From: Emiliania huxleyi CCMP1516 | Lineage: Eukaryota > Haptophyta > Isochrysidales > Noelaerhabdaceae | DNA: 64,000 bases | Assembly (NCBI RefSeq): GCF_000372725.1 | Contig: NW_005201192.1 | Span: 62,001 to 126,000, forward strand | Reading direction: 5' to 3' | Position numbers and translations under genes: made by a program | Shown here: one piece after another, positions 29,985-41,600 of the stretch | Position numbering within the stretch: position 1 is the stretch's first letter | How the letters are laid out: each line of letters opens with the position of its first letter | The notes under the pieces: model-generated | What the model was told of the DNA's origin: nothing | The model's input: only the letters and a program-made list of their open reading frames with translations | Database searches by the model: none

Positions 29985-31683
29985 TCCGCCAAGTTCAGAA
30001 CATATATATAGACTGGAGTGGCGATGGGTGCGTTTCATACAGTGATCGGGCACTGCCGCCGATCGATGCTTGGCCGCCGTGAGTCAAGCCAGCCCCAAAC
30101 TGCGGAGCTCCACTTGCACAGACCGCTCACAGCGGTCACGAGCTGGCCCGCTGGCCGCCTTAGCCCAGCCACAATCGCGGCACAGTCTCTGTGATGTGTC
30201 GACGTCGAGACAGTGCAGCCAGCGCAGCCAGAGCATGCCGGCATGGGCTGAGACGGACCAGCAACGCAGCGCTGAGCAATTCACGCGCACGGCACGGGTC
30301 GGGCACGACTCCTACAGTCGCCATGCCACCACACCGAACGGCTGGCAGCGACAGCCAATGCCAGTGCATGCTGAGGACGAGTGGCGGCGTGCAGCTGCTG
30401 ACCAACAATTTATCGCCGCGACTCATCCGTAAAGCCGCCACGCGACCAACTCGTGCACAGGCGGCCATACTGAGCGCGATGGCGACACAGCTGGGTGCGA
30501 GATAGCGGCCTCCGACCCGTCTCGCGCATTATCTCGGCCTCGTCGAGCAGTACCAGTGACGCGTCCTGTGCCGGCGAGGATGATGAAGCGAGGTGCTCGC
30601 GCAGAGTGTGTGCTTCAACAGCGGCGCGAGACCACCGATTAGCTCGGCGATCGACGACACACACACGCACGACTCGTCTGCGAGTGATCTCGGCCGCGTT
30701 TCTGTCGTCGAGATGGCCGTATCGAGGCTGCCTATGCGAAGCAATCCGCCGTGATCTCGAGGTGAACAGCGTCTGCGAGCTTCGACGATCTCTCGCTAGC
30801 GGTGTCACTCAAACGCGTTTTTCTGTAGGTGAGCTGCTTGCTGCTGGCGCCAGCTGTGCGACACTCTCAGCCGAGCTCTGAGCCGCTCCTCGCCCCGTGT
30901 CGCAGGCCATTCGACGGCTCATGCGCTAGGTTCGCCCATGGCAGCGTGCGGCTTGCCGCGCGTCGCTGCCGTCTTGCTCGCGGCAGCATCTCAGCTCAGC
31001 CAGCTCTGTCGCGCCCGCTGCCGCCGCCCTCGGCCGACACGGTCGCGCCGGGTGTACCCGGTGGCCTCTCGCCGTCGCCAGCGCGCGCTGAACCGGAGCC
31101 GCCGACGAAACCGCCTATAGGTGTGCTACGCGCCGAGGCACCGTCGGGCCGGCCACCAGCCGTCGCCGCCACCACAATCGCTGCCCTCGGCTCTGCCGCC
31201 GTTTTGCGAGCTGCCTCGCAGACCGTTTGCGCGGCGTGTGAGTCACTCTCAGCCCTCGGCGCGACTAGTCAGCAGTAGCGAGTGTGTGCGTCGCTGCTAG
31301 AGCCGGCCGAGGCAGTCCCGAGGGCTCCTCGCAGCGACTCGAGCGGGTCCGAATTCACTCGGCGACCGGTAAAATAGCGACGGTGTCACTTTTCAAAGAC
31401 GTACGTAACACGCGGACCGCCTCCCCCACCGTGCGATTGCCTTCAGTGGCCGCCAGACGTCCGGACCGCTCGCTTCTTGTGTGCAGCAGGGATTGCTGGC
31501 GAATGCCGCAAGTGGCTTTGGTGCTCGCGAGCACCCTCGCATACCCTTTCTTCGGCCTAGGGCCAAGCCTCCGGTCCCGTGCCGCCCACATGTTGCCCGA
31601 CTTGGATGCCTGAGGCACGGCTGTGGCCGGTAGTGCACGAAAAACGAGAAAACAGGCATTTTCGATTTCGCCGACTTTGCCCA
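29985..31683. other. Region between the two MITEs, no gene recognised
   Basis: Open frames here are short, lack domain motifs and conflict with each other. TATATATA at 30002-30009 could be a promoter element but has no gene to serve. I call nothing. Confidence 0.45.
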
Positions 31684-31857
31684 TTAACCCTCCTACGCAG
31701 ATACGACAAAATACGTCTGCTCATGGCGCCGAGCCCTGGTCTGGACACCAGATCGGCCCCCCCGCCCCTAACATTAGCCTCCCAGCCGCTCTGTCGGCCA
31801 TAATGTTAGGGGCGGGGCGGCCAAAATCACGCAAACCCATCTGCGTAGGAGGGTTAA
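31684..31857. mobile_element. piggyBac-like MITE, copy 2
   Basis: Same 166-bp length, same TIRs, TTAA flanks (31684-31687 and 31854-31857) and apparently identical interior to copy 1, in the same orientation 1.87 kb away. The near identity suggests recent movement. Confidence 0.92.
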
Positions 31858-31932
31858 ATGAGATTTTGGGCATTGGGTGGCGTCCGTGGAGAGCAGTACC
31901 TATAGAGCCGTACCACACCCGTCCCCCACACG

Positions 31933-32221
31933 GAGATCACTTAGCGTTTCTACGGTAAGTCTTAAGCGCCAGATGGCGCGGTGGCAGCTCTGTTCGGCTC
32001 CACTCGCTCCGCTCGGCTCCACTCGCTCCGCTCGGCTCCGCTCGGCTCCGCTCGGCTCGGCTCCGCTCGGCTCCGCTCGGCTCCGCTCGGCTCCACTACA
32101 CTCTCGCCTCCACTCGTTCCACTCAGCTCAGCGCCCAGAGGGTGTGTGCATGACCTAGCTGAGGCCACAAGCCCAGCTCGTCAGACCTGGCGCTTAAGAC
32201 TTAGGAATGCTAAGCGATCTC
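31933..32221. mobile_element. MITE-like element with about 38-bp imperfect TIRs and a minisatellite core
   Basis: The left end GAGATCACTTAGCGTTTC... and right end (reverse complement) GAGATCGCTTAGCATTCC... are followed on both sides by TAAGTCTTAAGCGCCAG. The core 31997-32098 is a 10-bp array of CTCCGCTCGG and variants. A possible 3-bp duplication ACG flanks it. No coding capacity. Confidence 0.75.
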
Positions 32222-32692
32222 ACGGCAGCCGGGATGGCGATGAGACGTGTTTGCCGACCACGCGGGCCACGAAGTGTCAGGTGCCCGGGGGGGGGGTGCT
32301 CGGAGATAGCCGCGCAGCGGCTATGTAGGCACCAAACTATTACGTTCCGCGCGCTGAACGAGCGTTTGTCGGACCCTCGCGCTTCTAGGCGCCCGAGTCC
32401 TGTTCTCGTCTGCCCCACCCTCCCTCCCTGGCAGACGATTGTGTTGTGTTTGTGTTGTGTGTGAGCGTCGGGCCTTATTTGTGGGCGCCGACGACGCTCG
32501 GGGTCGTCTGGCAACGGCACCGGGAGCTCGAGACGCAGCTCTCGGGGCCAGCCAACCCAGGAGTCGATTTTAGGACCAATCTCAATGACAATCTATATCA
32601 ACATGAACGACGGGGACTCGGACGCGATGGGTAAGGACTCCCTGCCACCCGATGTACGTTAAGCCGGTTCAGTTCCAGAGACCTCCTCCGGG
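32222..32692. other. 3' flank of the giant repeat gene
   Basis: No gene recognised. It contains a TGTTGTGTTTGTGTTGTG tract near 32440-32462. Confidence 0.45.
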
Positions 32693-35600
32693 TCAGGAGC
32701 AAACGTTGCCGAATTCAGCCTCCCCGAGCGGTGCCACGAGAGCCTCCTTCCATGTGGGATTCGCTGCCTGGCACTCGGGTGTCTCGCACGAGGCCGTGGC
32801 GGAGTAGGTGGCAGCGTAGCCGTTCCCATTGGAGAGAGCAGACCAGCCCGCGTACTTGAACGAGTACGGCTTGACGTAGCCGTTGTCTGCGATGAGCTTG
32901 TTGATCGCTGCCTCGCCCTCAGCCACGTGGGCCTCATCGTTGATCCACGCGGCCAGCTCCTGCTTCATCTCCGCGACGGTGGTGCAGGTCGCGGCAGACG
33001 ATGTCGGCGTTGAAGACATTGGAAGCGAACGTTCGTCAACAGCCGCGTCTTCGCAAAGGTCAAACTGTGCCTCGCCGAGCGGTGCGACGAGAGCCTCCTT
33101 CCATGTGGGATTCGCTGCCTGGCACTCGGGTGTCTCGCACGAGGCCGTGGCGGAGTAGGTGGCAGCGTAGCCGTTGTCATTGGAGAGAGCAGACCAGCCC
33201 GCGTACTTGAACGAGTACGGCTTGACGTAGCCGTTGTCTGCGATGAGCTTGTTGATCGCTGCCTCGCCCTCAGCCACGTGGGCCTCATCGTTGATCCACG
33301 CGGCCAGCTCCTGCTTCATCTCCGCGACGGTGGTGCAGGTCGCGGCAGACGATGTCGGCGTTGAAGACATTGGAAGCGAACGTTCGTCAACAGCCGCGTC
33401 TTCGCAAAGGTCAAACTGTGCCTCGCCGAGCGGTGCGACGAGAGCCTCCTTCCATGTGGGATTCGCTGCCTGGCACTCGGGTGTCTCGCACGAGGCCGTG
33501 GCGGAGTAGGTGGCAGCGTAGCCGTTGTCATTGGAGAGAGCAGACCAGCCCGCGTACTTGAACGCGTACGGCTTGACGTAGCCGTTGTCTGCGATGAGCT
33601 TGTTGATCGCTGCCTCGCCCTCAGCCGAATGGGCCTCATCGTTGACCCACGCGGCCAGCTCCTGCTTCATCTCAACGAAAGTGACGAGACCAGGCCCACA
33701 CGGCGGGAGCGATGGAGCCGCCGAGGCGGCCGCTTTTTCGGCAGCCTTGGCTATATCTTCGGGCGGCATGTCCTCCTCGAGCGCCTTCGCCGCCGCAGCG
33801 GTCGCCGCCTCGGCCGCCTTAGCCGCCTCCTCCGGATCGAGGCCCTTGTTGACCGCGTCGGCGGCAGCCTTGGCCGCCGCCTCGACGACCTCGGGCGGCA
33901 TGTCCTCCTCGAGCGCCTTCGCCGCCGCAGCGGACGCCGCCTCGGCCGCCTTGGCCGCCTCCTCCGGATCGACGCCCTTGCTGACCGCGTCGGCGGCAGC
34001 CTTGGCCGCCTCCTCGACGACCTCGGGCGGCATGTCGTCCTCGAGCGCCTTGGCCGCCGCAGCGGACGCCGCCTCGGCAACCTTGGCCGCCTCCTCCGGA
34101 TCGACGCCCTTGCTGACTGCGTCGGCGGCAGCCTTGGCCGCCTCCTCGACGACCTCGGGCGGCATGTCGTCCTCGAGCGCCTTCGCCGCCGCAGCGGACG
34201 CCGCCTCGGCCACCTTGGCCGCCTCCTCCGGATCGACGCCCTTGCTGACTGCGTCGGCGGCAGCCTTGGCCGCCTCCTCGACGACCTCGGGCGGCATGTC
34301 GTCCTCGAGCGCCTTCGCCGCCGCAGCGGACGCCGCCTCGGCAACCTTGGCCGCCTCCTCCGGATCGACGCCCTTGCTGACCGCGTCGGCGGCAGCCTTG
34401 GCCGCCTCCTCGACGACCTCGGGCGACATGTCCTCCTCGAGCGCCTTCGCCGCCGCAGCGGACGCCGCCTCGGCAACCTTGGCCGCCTCCTCTGGCTCGG
34501 CGCCCTTGCTGACCGCGTCGGCGGCAGCCTTGGCCGCCTCCTCGACGACCTCGGGCGACATGTCCTCCTCGAGCGCCTTCGCCGCCGCAGCGGACGCCGC
34601 CTCGGCCACCTTGGCCGCCTCCTCCGGATCGACGCCCTTGCTGACCGCGTCGGCGGCAGCCTTGGCCGCCTCCTCGACGACCTCGGGCGGCATGTCGTCC
34701 TCGAGCGCCTTCGCCGCCGCAGCGGACGCCGCCTCGGCAACCTTGGCCGCCTCCTCTGGCTCGGCGCCCTTGCTGACCGCGTCGGCGGCAGCCTTGGCCG
34801 CCTCCTCGACGACCTCGGGCGGCATGTCGTCCTCGAGCGCCTTCGCCGCCGCAGCGGACGCCGCCTCGGCCACCTTGGCCGCCTCCTCCGGATCGACGCC
34901 CTTGCTGACTGCGTCGGCGGCAGCCTTGGCCGCCTCCTCGACGACCTCGGGCGGCATGTCCTCCTCGAGCGCCTTCGCCGCCGCAGCGGACGCCGCCTCG
35001 GCCACCTTGGCCGCCTCCTCCGGATCGACGCCCTTGCTGACTGCGTCGGCGGCAGCCTTGGCCGCCTCCTCGACGACCTCGGGCGGCATGTCGTCCTCGA
35101 GCGCCTTCGCCGCCGCAGTGGACGCCGCCTCGGCAACCTTGGCCGCCTTCTCCGGATCGACGCCCTTGCTGACTGCGTCTGCGGCAGCCTTGGCCGCCTC
35201 CTCGACGACCTCGGGCGGCATGTCGTCCTCGAGCGCCTTCGCCGCCGCAGCAGACGCCGCCTCGGCAACCTTGGCTGCCTCCTCCGGATCGACGCCCTTG
35301 CTGACTGCGTCGGCGGCAGCCTTGGCCGCCTCCTCGGCGACCTCGGGCGGCATGTCGTCCTCGAGCGCCTTCGCCGCTGCTGCGGACGCCGCCTCGGCCA
35401 CCTTGGCTGCCTCCTCCGGCTCGAGGCCCTTGCTGACTGCGTCGGCGGCAGCCTTGGCCGCCTCCTCGACGACCTCGGGCGGCATGTCGTCCTCGAGCGC
35501 CTTCGCCGCCGCAGCGGACGCCGCCTCGGCCGCCTTGGCCGCCTCCTCCGGATCGACGCCCTTGCTGACTGCGTCGGCGGCAGCCTTGGCCGCCTCCTCG

Positions 35601-38600
35601 GCGACCTCGGGCGGCATGTCGTCCTCGAGCGCCTTCGCCGCCGCAGCGGACGCCGCCTCGGCCGCCTTGGCCGCCTCCTCCGGATCGACGCCCTTGCTGA
35701 CTGCGTCGGCGGCAGCCTTGGCCGCCTCCTCGGCGACCTCGGGCGGCATGTCGTCCTCGAGCGCCTTCGCCGCCGCAGCGGACGCCGCCTCGGCAACCTT
35801 GGCCGCCTCCTCCGGATCGACGCCCTTGCTGACTGCGTCGGCGGCAGCCTTGGCCGCCTCCTCGACGACCTCGGGCGGCATGTCCTCCTCGAGCGCCTTA
35901 GCCGCCGCAGCAGACGCCGCCTCGGCCACCTTGGCTGCCTCCTCCGGATCGACGCCCTTGCTGACTGCGTCGGCGGCAGCCTTGGCCGCCTCCTCGACGA
36001 CCTCGGGCGGCATGTCGTCCTCGAGCGCCTTCGCCGCCGCAGCGGACGCCGCCTCGGCAACCTTGGCCGCCTCCTCCGGATCGAGGCCCTTGCTGACTGC
36101 GTCGGCGGCAGCCTTGGCCGCCTCCTCGACGACCTCGGGCGGCATGTCCTCCTCGAGCGCCTTCGCCGCCGCAGCGGACGCCGCCTCGGCAACCTTGGCC
36201 GCCTCCTCCGGATCGAGGCCCTTGCTGACTGCGTCGGCGGCAGCCTTGGCCGCCTCCTCGACGACCTCGGGCGGCATGTCCTCCTCGAGCGCCTTCGCCG
36301 CCGCAGTGGACGCCGCCTCAGCCACCTTGGCCGCCTCCTCCGGATCGACGCCCTTGCTGACTGCGTCGGCGGCAGCCTTGGCAGCCTCCTCGACGACCTC
36401 GGGCGGCATGTCCTCCTCGAGCGCCTTCGCCGCCGCAGCGGACGCCGCCTCGGCCGCCTTGGCCGCCTCCTCCGGATCGAGGCCCTTGCTGACTGCGTCG
36501 GCGGCAGCCTTGGCCGCCTCCTCGGCGACCTCGGGCGGCATGTCCTCCTCAAGCGCCTTCGCCGCCGCAGCGGACGCCGCCACGGCCGCCTTGGCCGCCT
36601 CCTCCGGCTCGTGGCCCTCTTCGCAAAGGTCAAACTGTGCCTCGCCGAGCGGTGCGACGAGAGCCTCCTTCCATGTGGGATTCGCTGCCTGGCACTCGGG
36701 TGTCTCGCACGAGGCCGTGGCGGAGTAGGTGGCAGCGTAGCCGTTGTCATTGGAGAGAGCAGACCAGCCCGCGTACTTGAACGCGTACGGCTTGACGTAG
36801 CCGTTGTCTGCGATGAGCTTGTTGATCGCTGCCTCGCCCTCAGCCGAATGGGCCTCATCGTTGACCCACGCGGCCAGCTCCTGCTTCATCTCAACGAAAG
36901 TGACGAGACCAGGCCCACACGGCGGGAGCGATGGAGCCGCCGAGGCGGCCGCTTTTTCGGCAGCCTTGGCTATATCTTCGGGCGGCATGTCCTCCTCGAG
37001 CGCCTTCGCCGCCGCAGCGGTCGCCGCCTCGGCCGCCTTAGCCGCCTCCTCCGGATCGAGGCCCTTGTTGACCGCGTCGGCGGCAGCCTTGGCCGCCGCC
37101 TCGACGACCTCGGGCGGCATGTCCTCCTCGAGCGCCTTCGCCGCCGCAGCGGTCGCCGCCTCGGCCGCCTTGGCCGCCTCCTCCGGATCGACGCCCTTGT
37201 TGACCGCGTCGGCGGCAGCCTTGGCCGCCTCCTCGACGACCTCGGGCGGCATGTCGTCCTCGAGCGCCTTGGCCGCCGCAGCGGACGCCGCCTCGGCAAC
37301 CTTGGCCGCCTCCTCCGGATCGACGCCCTTGCTGACTGCGTCGGCGGCAGCCTTGGCCGCCTCCTCGACGACCTCGGGCGGCATGTCGTCCTCGAGCGCC
37401 TTCGCCGCTGCTGCGGACGCCGCCTCGGCAATCTTGGCCGCCTCCTCCGGCTCGACGCCCTTGCTGACTGCGTCGGCGGCAGCCTTGGCCGCCTCCTCGG
37501 CGACCTCGGGCGGCATGTCGTCCTCGAGCGCCTTCGCCGCCGCAGCGGACGCCGCCTCGGCCACCTTGGCCGCCTCCTCCGGATCGACGCCCTTGCTGAC
37601 TGCGTCGGCGGCAGCCTTGGCCGCCTCCTCGACGACCTCGGGCGGCATGTCCTCCTCGAGCGCCTTGGCCGCCGCAGCGGACGCCGCCTCGGCAACCTTG
37701 GCCGCCTCCTCCGGATCGACGCCCTTGCTGACTGCGTCGGCGGCAGCCTTGGCCGCCTCCTCGACGACCTCGGGCGGCATGTCCTCCTCGAGCGCCTTCG
37801 CCGCCGCAGCGGACGCCGCCTCGGCCACCTTGGCCGCCTCCTCCGGATCGACGCCCTTGCTGACCGCGTCGGCGGCAGCCTTGGCCGCCTCCTCGACGAC
37901 CTCGGGCGACATGTCCTCCTCGAGCGCCTTCGCCGCCGCAGCGGACGCCGCCTCGGCAACCTTGGCCGCCTCCTCTGGCTCGGCGCCCTTGCTGACCGCG
38001 TCGGCGGCAGCCTTGGCCGCCTCCTCGACGACCTCGGGCGGCATGTCGTCCTCGAGCGCCTTCGCCGCCGCAGCGGACGCCGCCTCGGCCACCTTGGCCG
38101 CCTCCTCCGGCTCGAGGCCCTTGCTGACTGCGTCGGCGGCAGCCTTGGCCGCCTCCTCGACGACCTCGGGCGGCATGTCGTCCTCGAGCGCCTTCGCCGC
38201 CGCAGCGGACGCCGCCTCGGCCGCCTTGGCCGCCTCCTCCGGATCGACGCCCTTGCTGACTGCGTCGGCGGCAGCCTTGGCCGCCTCCTCGGCGACCTCG
38301 GGCGGCATGTCGTCCTCGAGCGCCTTCGCCGCCGCAGCGGACGCCGCCTCGGCAACCTTGGCCGCCTCCTCCGGATCGACGCCCTTGCTGACTGCGTCGG
38401 CGGCAGCCTTGGCCGCCTCCTCGACGACCTCGGGCGGCATGTCGTCCTCGAGCGCCTTCGCCGCCGCAGTGGACGCCGCCTCGGCAACCTTGGCCGCCTT
38501 CTCCGGATCGACGCCCTTGCTGACTGCGTCGGCGGCAGCCTTGGCCGCCTCCTCGACGACCTCGGGCGGCATGTCGTCCTCGAGCGCCTTCGCCGCCGCA

Positions 38601-41600
38601 GCAGACGCCGCCTCGGCAACCTTGGCTGCCTCCTCCGGATCGACGCCCTTGCTGACTGCGTCGGCGGCAGCCTTGGCCGCCTCCTCGGCGACCTTGGGCG
38701 GCATGTCGTCCTCGAGCGCCTTCGCCGCTGCAGCGGACGCCGCCTCGGCCACCTTGGCCGCCTCCTCCGGCTCGAGGCCCTTGCTGACCGCGTCGGCGGC
38801 AGCCTTGGCCGCCTCCTCGACGACCTCGGGCGGCATGTCCTCCTCGAGCGCCTTCGCCGCTGCTGCGGACGCCGCCTCGGCCGCCTTGGCCGCCTCCTCC
38901 GGATCGACGCCCTTGCTGACTGCGTCGGCGGCAGCCTTGGCCGCCTCCTCGGCGACCTCGGGCGGCATGTCCTCCTCGAGCGCCTTCGCCGCCGCAGCGG
39001 ACGCCGCCTCGGCAACCTTGGCCGCCTCCTCCGGATCGACGCCCTTGCTGACTGCGTCGGCGGCAGCCTTGGCCGCCTCCTCGACGACCTCGGGCGGCAT
39101 GTCGTCCTCGAGCGCCTTCGCCGCTGCTGCGGACGCCGCCTCGGCAATCTTGGCCGCCTCCTCCGGATCGACGCCCTTGCTGACTGCGTCGGCGGCAGCC
39201 TTGGCCGCCGCCTCGGCTGCCTCGGGCGGCATGTCGTCCTCGAGCGCCTTCGCCGCAGCAGTGGACGCCGCCTCGGCCGCCTTGGCCGCCTCCTCCGGCT
39301 CGACGCCCTTGCTGACTGCGTCGGCGGCAGCCTTGGCCGCCTCCTCGGCGACCTCGGGCGGCATGTCCTCCTCGAGCGCCTTCGCCGCCGCAGCGGACGC
39401 CGCCTCGGCAACCTTGGCCGCCTCCTCCGGATCGACGCCCTTGCTGACTGCGTCGGCGGCAGCCTTGGCCGCCTCCTCGGCGACCTCGGGCGGCATGTCC
39501 TCCTCGAGCGCCTTGGCCGCCGCTGCGGACGCCGCCTCGGCCGCCTTGGCCGCCTCCTCCGGCTTGAAGCCCTTGCTGACTGCGTCGGCGGCAGCCTTGG
39601 CCGCCGCCTCGGCTGCCTCGGGCGGCATGTCGTCCTCGAGCGCCTTCGCCGCCGCAGCAGACGCCGCCTCGGCCGCCTTGGCCGCCTCCTCCGGATCGAC
39701 GCCCTTGCTGACTGCGTCGGCGGCAGCCTTGGCCGCCTCCTCGACGACCTCGGGCGGCATGTCGTCCTCGAGCGCCTTCGCCGCCGCAGTGGACGCCGCC
39801 TCGGCAACCTTGGCCGCCTCCTCCGGATCGACGCCCTTGCTGACTGCGTCGGCGGCAGCCTTGGCCGCCGCCTCGGCTGCCTCGGGCGGCATGTCCTCCT
39901 CGAGCGCCTTCGCCGCCGCAGCGGTCGCCGCCTCGGCCGCCTTAGCCGCCTCCTCCGGATCGAGGCCCTTGTTGACCGCGTCGGCGGCAGCCTTGGCCGC
40001 CGCCTCGACGACCTCGGGCGGCATGTCCTCCTCGAGCGCCTTGGCCGCCGCAGCGGACGCCGCCTCGGCAACCTTGGCCGCCTCCTCCGGATCGACGCCC
40101 TTGCTGACCGCGTCGGCGGCAGCCTTGGCCGCCTCCTCGACGACCTCGGGCGGCATGTCGTCCTCGAGCGCCTTCGCCGCCGCAGCGGACGCCGCCTCGG
40201 CAACCTTGGCCGCCTCCTCCGGCTCGACGCCCTTGCTGACTGCGTCGGCGGCAGCCTTGGCCGCCTCCTCGACGACCTCGGGCGGCATGTCCTCCTCGAG
40301 CGCCTTGGCCGCCGCAGCAGACGCCGCCTCGGCCACCTTGGCTGCCTCCTCCGGATCGACGCCCTTGCTGACTGCGTCGGCGGCAGCCTTGGCCGCCTCC
40401 TCGACGACCTCGGGCGGCATGTCCTCCTCGAGCGCCTTCGCCGCCGCAGCGGACGCCGCCTCGGCCACCTTGGCCGCCTCCTCCGGATCGACGCCCTTGC
40501 TGACTGCGTCGGCGGCAGCCTTGGCCGCCTCCTCGACGACCTCGGGCGGCATGTCCTCCTCGAGTGCCTTAGCCGCCGCAGCAGACGCCGCCTCGGCCAC
40601 CTTGGCCGCCTCCTCTGGATCGACGCCCTTGCTGACCGCGTCGGCGGCAGCCTTGGCCGCCTCCTCGACGACCTCGGGCGGCATGTCGTCCTCGAGCGCC
40701 TTCGCCGCTGCTGCGGACGCCGCCTCGGCCACCTTGGCCGCCTCCTCCGGCTCGAGGCCCTTGCTGACCGCGTCGGCGGCAGCCTTGGCCGCCTCCTCGA
40801 CGACCTCGGGCGGCATGTCCTCCTCGAGCGCCTTCGCCGCTGCTGCGGACGCCGCCTCGGCCGCCTTGGCCGCCTCCTCCGGATCGACGCCCTTGCTGAC
40901 TGCGTCGGCGGCAGCCTTGGCCGCCTCCTCGGCGACCTCGGGCGGCATGTCCTCCTCGAGCGCCTTCGCCGCCGCAGCGGACGCCGCCTCGGCAACCTTG
41001 GCCGCCTCCTCCGGATCGACGCCCTTGCTGACTGCGTCGGCGGCAGCCTTGGCCGCCTCCTCGGCGACCTCGGGCGGCATGTCCTCCTCGAGCGCCTTGG
41101 CCGCCGCTGCGGACGCCGCCTCGGCCGCCTTGGCCGCCTCCTCCGGCTTGAAGCCCTTGCTGACTGCGTCGGCGGCAGCCTTGGCCGCCGCCTCGGCTGC
41201 CTCGGGCGGCATGTCGTCCTCGAGCGCCTTCGCCGCCGCAGCAGACGCCGCCTCGGCCGCCTTGGCCGCCTCCTCCGGATCGACGCCCTTGCTGACTGCG
41301 TCGGCGGCAGCCTTGGCCGCCGCCTCGGCTGCCTCGGGCGGCATGTCGTCCTCGAGCGCCTTCGCCGCCGCAGCAGACGCCGCCTCGGCCGCCTTGGCCG
41401 CCTCCTCCGGATCGACGCCCTTGCTGACTGCGTCGGCGGCAGCCTTGGCCGCCGCCTCGGCTGCCTCGGGCGGCATGTCCTCCTCGAGCGCCTTCGCCGC
41501 CGCAGCAGACGCCGCCTCGGCCACCTTGGCCGCCTCCTCCGGCTCGACGCCCTTACTGACTGCGTCGGCGGCAGCCTTGGCCGCCTCCTCGACGACCTCG

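Noticed and set aside
30000..30020. TATA-box promoter
   Set aside because: TATATATA is present but no gene start follows.
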